Position numbers and translations under genes: made by a program
Assembly: GCF_039523795.1 (NCBI RefSeq)
Contig: NZ_BAAAFZ010000001.1
Location: forward strand, 1-49,204
Reading direction: 5' to 3'
From: Craurococcus roseus
Lineage (GTDB): Bacteria; Pseudomonadota; Alphaproteobacteria; Acetobacterales; Acetobacteraceae
Length of the DNA: 49,204 nucleotides
Part shown: positions 8,122-17,682 of the stretch, one piece after another
Layout: every line of letters starts with the position of its first letter
How positions within the stretch are numbered: the first letter of the stretch is position 1
Notes under the pieces: generated by a model
The model's input: only the letters and a program-made list of their open reading frames with translations
Told to the model about the DNA's origin: nothing
Database searches by the model: none

Positions 8122-11100
8122 TCATCCTTGTTGGGGAATGGCGGAGGGGACCGCCGCGCGCCTGCCCGCGCCCCATCCATCCAGCGCCAGGAAAACCGCG
8201 GGCGTCGTGTAGAGGGTCAGGAGCTGCGACAACAGCAGCCCGCCGATGATGGCGATCCCGAGCGGCTGGCGCAGCTCCGACCCCGCGCCGGAGGCGAGCG
8301 CGAGCGGCACCGCGCCGAACACGGCGGCCAGCGTGGTCATCAGGATCGGCCGGAAGCGCTCGCGGCACGCCTCCAGGATGGCGGCCGCGCCCCCCACGCC
8401 CTCGTTCCGCTCGTGCTCCAGCGCGAAGTCCACCATCATGATGGCGTTCTTCTTCACGATGCCCATCAGCAGGATCACGCCGATGAAGGCGATGACGGTG
8501 AAGGGCGTGCCGGTGGCGAGCAGCGCCAGCAGCGCGCCGATGCCGGCGGCGGGCAGCGTGGAGATGATGGTGAGCGGGTGCAGCAGGTGCTCGTACAGCA
8601 CGCCGAGCACGATGTAGATGGCCAGCACCGCCGCCAAGATCAGCAGCGGCTCGTCGCGGGCGAAGGACTGGAAAGCCTTGGCGCCGCCGGCGAACTCCGT
8701 CCGCATCCCGGCCGGCAGGCCGACCTCCCGCACCGCCGCCTCCACCGCCGCCGAGGCCGCGCCGAGCGAGACGCCGGGGGCGAGGTTGAAGGTGATGGTC
8801 GAGGCGGGGAACTGGCCCTGCTTCGTCACCGCCAGCGGCGCGGCGGCGCGCTCGATCCGGACCAGGGACGAGAGGGGCACCTGCGCGCCGCCGGTGCCGG
8901 TGACGTAGATGTCGTCCACCTGCTCAGGGTGCTGCTGCCGGCCAGGTTCGACCTCCAGCACCACGCGGTACTGGTTGCGCGGGCGGTAGATCACCGAGAC
9001 CTGCCGCTGCGAGAAGGCGCTGTTGAGCGCGGCGTCGATCGCCTGGACGCTGACGCCGAGCCGCGCCGCCGCGTCCCGGTCGATCTCCAGCCGCGTCACC
9101 AGCCCGGCCCGTTGCTGGTCGGAGGACACGTCGGAGAGGCCCGGCACGGTGCGCAACCGGTTCACCAGGACCTCCGACCAGGTCGCGAGCCCTTCGAGGT
9201 CGGGCGAGAGCAGCACGAACTGGTTGGCCGCGTTGCCGGGGCGGCCGCCGATGCCGATGTCCTGCACCGCGCGCAGGAAGGTCTGGATGCCGGGCACCGC
9301 GGCCAGCGGCCGGCGCAGCCGTTCGACCACCTGCGCCGCGCTCGCGTCCGGCCGTTCGGACAGCGGCTTCAGCGAGATGAAGAGCCGCCCTTGGCTGACG
9401 GAGGCGTTGAAGTTGCCGCCGCCCACGGAGGAGCTGATGCCGGCCACCGCCGGGTCGCGCAGCAGCACCTGCACCACGCGCTCCTGCAACTCCAGCATGG
9501 CCCTGAAGGAGGTGTCCGGCGGGGCCCGCGTGGTGCCGATGACGAGGCCCGTGTCCTGGTCGGGGAAGAAGCCCTTGGGCACGACCGTGTAAAGCCAGAC
9601 GGTCAGCCCGACGAGGCCGAGCGTCAGCAGCAGCATGGTGCGGCGGAAGCGCAGCGCGTGCCGCAGGCTCCAGAGATAGCCGCGCGTCAGCCCGTCCATC
9701 GCCGCCTCGAACGCGCGCGCGAGGCGACCGGGCGGGCGCGGTTCGGCGCGGGCCAGGTGCCCGGCCAGCATGGGGGTCAGGGTGAGGGAGATGACGCCGG
9801 AAAGGGCCACGGCGATCGCCAGCGTCGCCGAGAACTCGCGGAACAGCCGCCCGACGATGCCGCCCATGAAGAGCAGCGGGATGAAGACGGCGATCAGCGA
9901 CACGGTGATGGACACGACGGTGAAGCCGATCTGCCGCGCCCCCACCAGCGCCGCTTGCATGGGCGCCATGCCGCGCTCCATCAGCCGCGACATGTTCTCG
10001 ATCATGACGATGGCGTCGTCCACGACGAAGCCGACCGAGATGGTCAGCGCCATGAGCGAGAGGTTGTTGAGCGAGTAGCCGAGCAGCCACATCGCCGCGA
10101 GCGTGCCGAGCAGGGAGAGCGGCACGGCGGCCCCGGCCGCGGCCACGGCGGAGGGGCGGCGCAGGAACACCGCGACCACCGCGACCACAAGCGCGATCGA
10201 GATCAGCAGCGCCTGCTGCACGTCGTGGACGCTGGCGCGGATGGTCTCCGACCGGTCGCGCACCGTGCGCACCTTGAGGCCGGCGGGCAGCCAGCGCTCG
10301 AGTTGCGGCACTAGGCGCTGGATGCCGTCCACCACCTCGATGACGTTGGCGTCGGCCTGCTTGAACACGATCACCAGCACGGCCGGCCGGCCGTCGTAGG
10401 AGCCGGCCTGGCGCCGGTCGCGCGTGTCGAGCGCGACGCGGGCCACCGAGGACAGGCGGACGACGGCGCCGTTCTGGGACTTCACGATGATGCCGGCGTA
10501 GTCCTCCGGCGCGTTGAGCCGGTCGTTCACCGAAACGGCGGCGGACTGCTCCCGCCCGTCGATCAGGCCGGTCGCCTGGGTCACGTTGTTGGCGGCGATC
10601 GCCTGGCGGATGGTTTCCATCGAGACGCCGGCCGCCTTGGCGGCGGCGGGGTCCACCGCGACGCGGATGGCCGGTTGCTCGGCGCCGCTGATGACGACCT
10701 GGGAGACGCCCGGAACCTGGGCGATGCGCGGCGCGACGACGCTGTCCACGGCGTCGTAGACCGCGCCCGGGGCCACGGTGTCGGACGCCATGGACATGAT
10801 CAGCACCGGCGCGTCGCCGGGGTTGGCCTTGCGGAAGGTGGGCGGCGTCGGCAATCCGGCCGGCAGGTCGCCGCCGGCGGCGTTGATCGCCGCCTGCACG
10901 TCCCGCGCCGCGCCCTCGACGCTGCGCGACAGCTCGAATTGGACGACGATGGAGGTGCTGCCGAGCGAGGAGGTGGAGGTCATCTCCGACACGCCGGCGA
11001 TGGCGCCCAGCCGCCGCTCCAGCGGCGCCGCGACCGAGGAGGCCATGGTGGCCGGGTCCGCGCCGGGCTGGTTGGCAAAGACGACGATGGTGGGCAGGTC

Positions 11101-11220
11101 CACGCTCGGCAGCGGCGCCACCGGCAAGGCGAAATAGGCGGCGAGGCCGGCGAGCGCCAAGCCGACCGACAGCAGGGCCGTGGCGATCGGCCGCCGGATG
11201 AACGGCTCGGAGATCGACAC
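8122..11220 (-). CDS. mdtC: RND multidrug efflux permease, MdtC-like (1032 aa)
   Basis: Inner-membrane proton-driven pump of the HAE1 RND family, second of a B/C pair. The start MSISEPFIRRPIATALLSVGLALAGLAAYFALPVAPLPSVD is the first transmembrane helix and the porter-domain entry. The TM4 proton-relay motif GFVVDDAIVMIEN is intact, and the second half has the repeated set ending in GIVKKNAIMMVDFALEHER and TTLAAVFGAVPLALASG. Length is usual for the family. The start is GTG at 11220, eight bases after the stop of the upstream permease gene, so the two are surely co-transcribed. Works with the MdtB-like subunit as a hetero-oligomer, with the fusion protein and outer membrane factor encoded upstream. 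Last gene of the operon. Confidence 0.93.
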   Translation of the reverse strand: MSISEPFIRRPIATALLSVGLALAGLAAYFALPVAPLPSVDLPTIVVFANQPGADPATMASSVAAPLERRLGAIAGVSEMTSTSSLGSTSIVVQFELSRSVEGAARDVQAAINAAGGDLPAGLPTPPTFRKANPGDAPVLIMSMASDTVAPGAVYDAVDSVVAPRIAQVPGVSQVVISGAEQPAIRVAVDPAAAKAAGVSMETIRQAIAANNVTQATGLIDGREQSAAVSVNDRLNAPEDYAGIIVKSQNGAVVRLSSVARVALDTRDRRQAGSYDGRPAVLVIVFKQADANVIEVVDGIQRLVPQLERWLPAGLKVRTVRDRSETIRASVHDVQQALLISIALVVAVVAVFLRRPSAVAAAGAAVPLSLLGTLAAMWLLGYSLNNLSLMALTISVGFVVDDAIVMIENMSRLMERGMAPMQAALVGARQIGFTVVSITVSLIAVFIPLLFMGGIVGRLFREFSATLAIAVALSGVISLTLTPMLAGHLARAEPRPPGRLARAFEAAMDGLTRGYLWSLRHALRFRRTMLLLTLGLVGLTVWLYTVVPKGFFPDQDTGLVIGTTRAPPDTSFRAMLELQERVVQVLLRDPAVAGISSSVGGGNFNASVSQGRLFISLKPLSERPDASAAQVVERLRRPLAAVPGIQTFLRAVQDIGIGGRPGNAANQFVLLSPDLEGLATWSEVLVNRLRTVPGLSDVSSDQQRAGLVTRLEIDRDAAARLGVSVQAIDAALNSAFSQRQVSVIYRPRNQYRVVLEVEPGRQQHPEQVDDIYVTGTGGAQVPLSSLVRIERAAAPLAVTKQGQFPASTITFNLAPGVSLGAASAAVEAAVREVGLPAGMRTEFAGGAKAFQSFARDEPLLILAAVLAIYIVLGVLYEHLLHPLTIISTLPAAGIGALLALLATGTPFTVIAFIGVILLMGIVKKNAIMMVDFALEHERNEGVGGAAAILEACRERFRPILMTTLAAVFGAVPLALASGAGSELRQPLGIAIIGGLLLSQLLTLYTTPAVFLALDGWGAGRRAAVPSAIPQQG

Positions 11221-11227
11221 GGGGCGG

Positions 11228-14200
11228 CTACTCGGCCGGGTGCCCGGCCGCGGGCGGCCGCGCGCGGCGGCGCCCCAGCCGGGCGAGCCGTTCCCGGCCG
11301 CGCTCCATCGCCAGGTAGACCACCGGCGTGGTGTAGAGCGTGACCACCTGGGAGAGCAGCAGGCCGCCGACGACCGAGACGCCGAGCGGCAGCCGCAGCT
11401 CCGACCCGGTGCCCCGCTCCAGCACCAGCGGCAGGGCGCCGAGCAGGGCGGCGAGCGTGGTCATCATGATCGGCCGGAAGCGCAGCATGCTCGCCTCGAC
11501 GATCGCGGCGCGGGCGCCCAGGCCGCGCTCGCGCTGCGCTTCCAGCGCGAAGTCGATCATCATGATGGCGTTCTTCTTCACGATGCCCATCAGCAGCACG
11601 ATGCCGATGAGCCCGACGACCGAGAGATCGAGGCCGAACAGCATGAGCGCGAGCAGCGCGCCGATCCCGGCCGAGGGCAGCGTGGAGAGGATGGTGACCG
11701 GGTGGACCAGGCTCTCGTAGAGCACGCCGAGGACGATGTAGATCACCACCACGGCCGCCAGGATCAGCCAGGGCGCCCCCTGGAGGGAGCGCATGAACTC
11801 CGCCGCGTCGCCGGCGAAACCGCCGACGACGGTGTCGGGCATCCCGATCTCGGCCTCCGCCCGCCGGATGGCGGCGACCGCCTGGCCCAGCGAGGCGCCG
11901 TGCGCCAGGTCGAAGCCGAGGGTCACGGCGGGGAACTGGCCCTGCTTCGTCACCGTCAGCGGGCCGGCGGCGCGGCCGACGCGCGCGAACTCCGCGAGCG
12001 GCACCTGCGCGCTGCCGCCGGGCGGGGCGACCGCGGTGCCCTGCGCCGTCGCCGGCTGCCCGGCGGTGGCCGGGACGCGGAGCTGGGCGATCATGGCGGG
12101 GTCGTCCCGCAGCTCCGGGGTCGCCTCCAGCACCACGCGGTACTGGTTGTTCTGGGCGTAGATGGTCGAGATCTGCCGCTGCCCGAAGGCGTTGTAGAGC
12201 ACGTCGTCGACGGCCTGCATGGTGACGCCGAGGCGCCCCGCGCGGTCCCGGTCCACGTCGAGCGTGACGCGCAGGCCCCCGTCGCGCTGGTCGGAGGAGA
12301 CGTCGCGCAGCTCCGGCAGCCGCTCCAGCCGCCGTTGCAGCAGCGGCGCCCACCGCGCCAGCTCCGCCGGGTCGGGGGCCATCAGCGTGTACTGGAACTG
12401 CGTGCTGCCGGGGCGCGAGCCGATCTGGATGTCCTGCACCGGCTGGAGGTGCACGACCACGCCGGTCAGCGCGTCCAGCCGCGGTTGCAGGCGCGCGACG
12501 ACGGCGCGGACGTCCTCGGCCCGCTCGTCGCGCGGCCGCAGCACCGCCGCGATGCGTCCGGTGTTCTGGGCCGCGTTCACCACGCCGGCACCGACCACGG
12601 AAGTCACCGCGGTGACGGCCGGATCGGCCCGGATCGCTTCGGCGACCTCCCGTTGCAGCGCCGACATGCGGGCGAAGGAGACGTCCTGCGGCGCCTCCAC
12701 CGTCGCCACGATCTGGCCGGTGTCCTGCGACGGCAGGAAGCCCTTGGGCACCACCACGTAGAGCGCGACCGTGCCGGCGAGCGTCAGCGCCGCCAATGCC
12801 AGCATCAGCCCCTCCCGCCGCAACGCCCAGTCGAGGCTGCGGCCGTAGCCCCGGTGCAGGGCGGCGAAGCCCCGCTCGAAGGCGCGCGCGAGGCGGCCGG
12901 GCCGGTCGGTCCCGGCCGGCCGCAGCAGCCTGCCGCACATCATGGGCGTCAGCGTCAGGGAGACGAACATGGAGACGACGACCGCGATGGTCAGCGTCAG
13001 CGCGAATTCCTGGAACAACCGCCCGACCACCCCCGGCATGAAGAGCAGCGGGATGAAGACCGCGACCAGGGACACGGTGAGGGAAACGACGGTGAAGCCG
13101 ATCTGCCGCGCCCCTTCGTAGGCCGCGGCGAGCGGCCGCTTCCCGCCCTCGATCAGGCGGACGATGTTCTCGATCATGACGATGGCGTCGTCCACCACGA
13201 AGCCGGTGGCGACCGTCAGCGCCATGAGCGAGAGGTTGTCGAGCGAGAAGCCGCAGAGCGCCATCACCCCGAAGGTGCCGACGATGGAGAGCGGCAGGGC
13301 GACGCCCGGGATCACGGTGGCGCGCCAGCTCCGGAGGAAGACGTAGATCACCGCCACCACCAGCAGCACCGCCAGGACCAGGGTGAACTGCACGTCGCGC
13401 ACCGAGGCGCGGATCGTCTCCGTCCGGTCGGCGACCACGGAGAGCCGCGCCCCCTGCGGCAGCGCCCCTTCCAAGGTGCGGAGCTGTTCGCGCAGGTTGG
13501 CGACGGTCTCCACGATGTTGGCGCCGGGCTGCCGCTGCACGTCGAGCAGCACGGCGGGCCGGCCGTCGTGCCAAGCGCCGGTCAGCGTGTTCTCCAAACC
13601 CTCGACGGCTTGGCCGATGTCCTTCAGCCGCACCGGCGCGCCGTTCCGCCACGCGATGATGAGCTCGGCGAAGTCGCCCGGCTGCCGGATCTGGTCGTTG
13701 GCCATGATCGAGGAGGCTTGGCGCGGCCCGTCCACGCTGCCCTTCGGCGCGTTGACGTTGGCGGCCGCGACCGCCGTCCGCACGTCTTCGAGCGACAGGC
13801 CGTAGGCGGCGAGCCGCCGCGGGTCGGCCTGCAGCCGCACCGCCGGGCGCATCCTGCCCTGCACCAGCACCCGCCCGACGCCGCCCACCTGGGCGAGCCG
13901 CTGCGCCAGCAGCGTGTCCGCGGAGTCGGACAGGCGCGAGATCGGCAGCGTGTCGGAGGTGAGCGCCAGGGTCACGATCGGCGGGTCGGCCGGGTTCACC
14001 TTCGAGTAGGTGGGCGGGTAGGGCAGGTTCGCCGGCAAGGTGCCGCGCGCGGCGTTGATCGCCGCCTGCACGTCCTGCGCCGCGTCGTCGATGTCCCGGC
14101 CGAGGTTGAATTGCAGGGTGATGCGGCTGGTCCCGGGCCCGCTCACCGAGACGATGTCGTTGAGGCCGGCGATCTGCGCGAGCTGCCGTTCCAGCGACGC

Positions 14201-14392
14201 CGTGACCAGCAACGCCACGGTTTCGGGCGAGCCGCCGGGCAGGGTGGTCGTCACCTCGATGGTCGGGAAGTCCACCTCCGGCAAGGCGGAGACGGGCAGG
14301 CGCAGGTAGCCGAACAGCCCCGCCAGCAACACCGCGACGGCCAGGAGCGAGGTCGCAACCGGGCGGGCGATGAACGGGGCGGAGACGTTCAC
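11228..14392 (-). CDS. mdtB: RND multidrug efflux permease, MdtB-like (1054 aa)
   Basis: First RND permease of the pair. It begins MNVSAPFIARPVATSLLAVAVLLAGLFGYLRLPVSALPEVDFPTIEV, typical of MdtB, and has the TM4 relay GFVVDDAIVMIENIVRLIEGG, the repeated C-terminal set GIVKKNAIMMIDFALEAQRERG and TTLAALLGALPLVLERGTGSELR. Full length for the family. The start is a GTG at 14392 located just after the TGA of the membrane-fusion protein (TGACGTGAAC), so translation is probably coupled. In enterobacteria MdtB and MdtC form a B2C complex that exports bile salts and novobiocin under BaeSR control; substrates here are unknown. Confidence 0.93.
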   Translation of the reverse strand: MNVSAPFIARPVATSLLAVAVLLAGLFGYLRLPVSALPEVDFPTIEVTTTLPGGSPETVALLVTASLERQLAQIAGLNDIVSVSGPGTSRITLQFNLGRDIDDAAQDVQAAINAARGTLPANLPYPPTYSKVNPADPPIVTLALTSDTLPISRLSDSADTLLAQRLAQVGGVGRVLVQGRMRPAVRLQADPRRLAAYGLSLEDVRTAVAAANVNAPKGSVDGPRQASSIMANDQIRQPGDFAELIIAWRNGAPVRLKDIGQAVEGLENTLTGAWHDGRPAVLLDVQRQPGANIVETVANLREQLRTLEGALPQGARLSVVADRTETIRASVRDVQFTLVLAVLLVVAVIYVFLRSWRATVIPGVALPLSIVGTFGVMALCGFSLDNLSLMALTVATGFVVDDAIVMIENIVRLIEGGKRPLAAAYEGARQIGFTVVSLTVSLVAVFIPLLFMPGVVGRLFQEFALTLTIAVVVSMFVSLTLTPMMCGRLLRPAGTDRPGRLARAFERGFAALHRGYGRSLDWALRREGLMLALAALTLAGTVALYVVVPKGFLPSQDTGQIVATVEAPQDVSFARMSALQREVAEAIRADPAVTAVTSVVGAGVVNAAQNTGRIAAVLRPRDERAEDVRAVVARLQPRLDALTGVVVHLQPVQDIQIGSRPGSTQFQYTLMAPDPAELARWAPLLQRRLERLPELRDVSSDQRDGGLRVTLDVDRDRAGRLGVTMQAVDDVLYNAFGQRQISTIYAQNNQYRVVLEATPELRDDPAMIAQLRVPATAGQPATAQGTAVAPPGGSAQVPLAEFARVGRAAGPLTVTKQGQFPAVTLGFDLAHGASLGQAVAAIRRAEAEIGMPDTVVGGFAGDAAEFMRSLQGAPWLILAAVVVIYIVLGVLYESLVHPVTILSTLPSAGIGALLALMLFGLDLSVVGLIGIVLLMGIVKKNAIMMIDFALEAQRERGLGARAAIVEASMLRFRPIMMTTLAALLGALPLVLERGTGSELRLPLGVSVVGGLLLSQVVTLYTTPVVYLAMERGRERLARLGRRRARPPAAGHPAE

Positions 14393-14393
14393 G

Positions 14394-15611
14394 TCACGGC
14401 CGGGCGGCGTCGGCCGCTTGGCGCGGGCGGCGGCGGGGCTCCGACGGCGGGGCGCCGTCGGGCGTCGGTGGGACGGGGTCGCTCACCGCCACCTGCGCCC
14501 CGGGGGTCAGGCGCAGCGCGCCGGAGGTCACCACCTGCTCGCCGGGCCGCACGCCCCCCAACACCACGGCCTCCGCCGCCGTCAGCGGGCCGAGCCGGAG
14601 CGGCCGCTGCTCCACCGTGCGGTCGGGCCCCACCACGAAGGCGTAGGCGCCGTCCGGCCCGCGCTGGACCGCGACCAGCGGAACGGTGGTGGCGTCCGGC
14701 ACCGTATCCACCTGGAGGCGCACCCTGGCGAAGGCGCCGGGCCAGAGCCGCCCGTCCTCGTTCGGGAAGCTCGCCTTCAGCTTCATGGTGCCGGTCTGCG
14801 CGTCCACCACGTTGTCGAGCGTCAGCAGCTCGCCCTGCGCCGCGGAACCGCCGCTGGTCTGCGCCTCCACCGGCACGGGGCCGCGGGCGAGCGCCTCCAG
14901 CACGCGGGGCAGCTCCTGCTGCGGCAGGGTGAACACCACGGCGATGGGGCGGAGCTGCGCCACGGAAACGATGCCTGTGGCGTCGCCAGCGCGCACCAGG
15001 TTGCCCTGGTCCACCAGGCGGAGGCCGACCCGGCCTTCGATCGGCGAGCGGATGGTGGTGAAGGAGAGCTGGGTGCGGGCGCTGTCGATCGCCGCTTGGT
15101 CGCCGGCGACCTGCGCCTCGTACTGCGCCACCTGGGCGCGCTGCGTGTCCTGCTGCTGGCGGGACACGCCCTCGTTCCGCGCCAGGGCGGTGTAGCGCTG
15201 GAGGTCGAGCCTGGCGTTGGCCAGCAACGCCTCGTCCTGCGCCTTCTTCGCCACCGCCTGGTCAAGCGCCGCTTGGTAGGCGCGCGGGTCGATGCGCGCC
15301 AGCAGGTCGCCCTGCTTGACCTCCTGCCCTTCGCGGAAGGCGATCTCGACGAGTTGCCCGTCCACCTGCGCCCGGACGGTGATGGTGTTGAAGGCCTGCA
15401 CCGTGCCGATGGCGTCGAGCACGATGGGCACGTCCTGCCGCGCCGCCGCCGCGGCCGTGACCGGCACCGGCCCGCCGCCGCCGCGGCCGCCGGCACGGCC
15501 CGCCGCCTGCGGCGCAGGCGCGGCATCGCCGCTCCGCGCCCAATACCAAGCCCCGGCCCCCGCGCCGCCGAGCAGCAGGAGGGCAAGGACGATCAGGGCC
15601 GGGCGGCGCAT
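14394..15611 (-). CDS. mdtA: RND periplasmic adaptor (membrane-fusion protein), MdtA-like (405 aa)
   Basis: HlyD/MFP-family adaptor linking the inner-membrane pump to the outer membrane channel. The N-terminus MRRPALIVLALLLLGGAGAGAWYWAR is a membrane anchor. Then come the lipoyl half-motif GTVQAFNTITVRAQVDGQLVEIAFREGQEVKQGDLLARIDPR, a coiled-coil hairpin (about residues 105-180) and the second lipoyl half with TIRSPIEGRVGLRLVDQGNLVRAG. The C-terminal barrel and membrane-proximal parts end in a proline/arginine-rich tail. Start ATG 15611 places the anchor at residue 1; the frame is open upstream without homology. One base separates its stop from the MdtB-like start. Confidence 0.92.
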   Translation of the reverse strand: MRRPALIVLALLLLGGAGAGAWYWARSGDAAPAPQAAGRAGGRGGGGPVPVTAAAAARQDVPIVLDAIGTVQAFNTITVRAQVDGQLVEIAFREGQEVKQGDLLARIDPRAYQAALDQAVAKKAQDEALLANARLDLQRYTALARNEGVSRQQQDTQRAQVAQYEAQVAGDQAAIDSARTQLSFTTIRSPIEGRVGLRLVDQGNLVRAGDATGIVSVAQLRPIAVVFTLPQQELPRVLEALARGPVPVEAQTSGGSAAQGELLTLDNVVDAQTGTMKLKASFPNEDGRLWPGAFARVRLQVDTVPDATTVPLVAVQRGPDGAYAFVVGPDRTVEQRPLRLGPLTAAEAVVLGGVRPGEQVVTSGALRLTPGAQVAVSDPVPPTPDGAPPSEPRRRPRQAADAARP

Positions 15612-15711
15612 GGGCGCTGGGGCACTCCACAAGGATGCGGGGGGTGGTACGGCGCGGGGGGCGGCGCCCCACGGCCGCCCGCGCGGCCGTGATGCCCCCG
15701 GGGCTGCCACC

Positions 15712-17170
15712 CTATATGGGCGCGTTCCAGCCGCCACCCAGGGCGCGGAACAGCGCGACCGCCGCCTGGAAGCGCGCCAGCCGCGCCTCCACCAGCGTGT
15801 TGCGGGCGCTGAACAGGGTTTGCTGGGTGGTGAGCAAGGTGACGAGATCGATGGTGCCGGCCCGGAGCTGCGCCTCGCCGATGGCGTAGGCGCGCTCGGC
15901 CGTCCGCACCGCCTCGGCCTGCAACCGCTCCTGTTCCGTGGTCCGGCGCAGCGCGACCAGGGCGTTCTCGGTGTCCACCAGGGCGTTGATGATCGCGGCC
16001 CGGTAGGCCGCCAGCAGCTCCTCCGCCTGCGCCTCGCTGAGCCGCACCTGCCCCCGCAGCGCGCCACCGCGGAAGATCGGCTGGGTGAGACCGGCGGCGA
16101 GGCTGAAGATGGTGGAACCCGGGCGGAGCAGGTTTTCGAACACCACGCTCTGGAAGCCGCCGGAGCCGGTGAGGGTGATCGCGGGCAGGAGCTGGGCGCG
16201 CGCCACCACCACGTTGGCGTTGGCGGCGGCGAGGTTCGCTTCGGCGAAGAGCACGTCGGGCCGCCGGACCAGCACCTCCGCCGGCAGGCCGGGGGCCACG
16301 GGCGGGATCTTCAGCCGGTTGAAGCCCCCGCCCTCCACCGCCAGCCGCTCCGGCGGCAACGCGACCAGCAAGCCGAGCGAGTTGCGGTTCTGCTCCACCT
16401 GCTGTTGCAGCGGCGGGACCAGCGCCCGCTGCTGCGCCGCGATCGTTTCCTGCTGCGCCAGCTCGAGGCCGGTGCCGGTGCCGACGCCGAAGCGCTCCCG
16501 GATCACCCGCAGCACCCGCGTTGCGATGTCGAGGTTGCCGCGTTGGATCGCCAACTGCTCCTGCGCCGCCAGCAGGGCGAAGTAGGTGTTGCCCACCGAA
16601 GCCTCGGTGGTCAGCGCCACGGTGCCCACGTCGAAGCGGTTGGCGAAGGCGACCTGCTGCGCCGCCTCCAGGTTGGCGCGGTTCTTGCCCCAGAAGTCGA
16701 TCTCGTAGGCGGCCGAGAGGCTCAGGTTGTTGGAGGAGAAGACGCGCCGGCGGGCGAAGTTGCCGGTTCCGACGAGCGCGCTTTGCTGTCGCACCGCCTG
16801 GGCGCCGAGGTCCACGGCCGGCAGCAACGCGGCGCCGACGATCCTGACCTGCGCGTCGGCCTGCCGGACACGGGCGACGGCGGCGGCGATGTCGAAGTTG
16901 GCGGCGACCGCGCGCGCCATCAGCGCGTCCAGCTCCGGCGAGCCGAAGCCGCGCCACCAAGCGGGGTCGGGCCACACCGCGGGCACGGCCGCGTCCGCCG
17001 CGCGGAGGCGTTCGGGCAGGGCGATGCCGGAGGTGGTCGCCGCCGGCGTCAGCCACCCGCAGCCGCCGAGCACGGCNNNNNNNNNNNNNNNNNNNNNNNN
17101 NNNNCGGCAGCGCCAGCGGCAGCAACGCGGCGCGGCGCCGCGGCAAGCCCGGTCCCGCGCGCCGCGCCAT
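15712..17170 (-). CDS. Outer membrane efflux lipoprotein, NodT/OprM family, interrupted by an assembly gap
   Basis: Outer membrane channel component of the tripartite pump. Downstream of the gap the protein reads AVLGGCGWLTPAATTSG and then the TolC-like fold in two repeats, with YEIDFWGKNRANLEAAQ and LVRRPDVLFAEANLAAANANVVVARAQLLPAITLTGSGG, both typical of NodT-type factors. Upstream of the gap ATG 17170 starts a 22-residue leader ending LLPLALP. The 28 Ns (17077-17104) put the two parts in different frames. Joining them with no gap would give LPLALPAVLGGC, a good lipoprotein signal with Cys as the lipidation site, so the gap size is arbitrary. It is unusual that the channel gene precedes the adaptor. 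Starts directly after the stop of the ZraP-like gene. Confidence 0.88.
17077..17104. other. Assembly gap (28 Ns)
   Basis: Run of undetermined bases inside the signal peptide region of the outer membrane factor. The length is not a multiple of three and so does not match an intact reading frame. Confidence 0.99.
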
Positions 17171-17503
17171 TCAGCCTTCGCGCCGCCCCGCGGCCATGGC
17201 GTGGACCTTCGTGAAGGCGCCGCCGAAGGCGGTGCCGCGACCGGACCAAGCGGTCATCGCCCCGCGCCTCGCCGCGACGTCGAAGGGCTTGCGGATCATC
17301 GCCGCGTCCACCTCCCGCCGGGCGTCGCGCAAACCGGCGGGCGCGCCCTGGTGGCGGCCGCGCTCGGCGTCCGGCATGGAACGGAGGGCCGGCCAGTCCG
17401 CCTCGGGCAGCGCGTGCCCGATCCCCGCCACCATGCGGTCGGGACGCGGGCCGCCCCAAGACGCGACTCCGGGCAGGACCAAGGCGAACAGTCGGTGTGC
17501 CAT
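17171..17503 (-). CDS. Periplasmic heavy-metal sensor-like protein, possibly decayed (110 aa)
   Basis: Resembles the Spy/CpxP/ZraP-type metal-resistance family as found in RND operons. RPDRMVAGIGHALPEADWPALRSM and ARREVDAAMIRKPFDVAARRGAMTAWSGRGTAFGGAFTKV follow the family pattern of an ERM-A-LP-ADR-AL segment, then an alpha helix with a PFD motif. The N-terminus (MAHRLFALVLPGVASWGG) is a poor membrane anchor, and the usual C-terminal continuation is missing, so the protein is shorter than typical members (about 140-160 residues). It ends immediately before the outer membrane factor ATG. In context it would sit in the periplasm and modulate the sensor kinase encoded upstream. The family call is by motif only; it may be a remnant. 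Confidence 0.6.
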   Translation of the reverse strand: MAHRLFALVLPGVASWGGPRPDRMVAGIGHALPEADWPALRSMPDAERGRHQGAPAGLRDARREVDAAMIRKPFDVAARRGAMTAWSGRGTAFGGAFTKVHAMAAGRREG

Positions 17504-17682
17504 CGATCCGGGTGATACGCGGATCGGCGCCGAGCCCCACGTCCCCGTCGCGCAATTCGGCGTGACCGCGCGCGAAGGAAACGCCGCGATGAGTCCGCCG
17601 GACGCGCGCTCACCGCCGGCCTCGGCCGACGCCTGTGCCGAAGATCCCGGCCGCCTCCGGGCGCAGCGGAGGCCCGCGCGCG

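Noticed and set aside
11180..14932. 1250-codon open frame on the plus strand opposite the RND genes
   Set aside because: Antisense shadow of two certain RND permeases; composition is Arg/Gly/His-rich with no domain, a common effect in very GC-rich genes.
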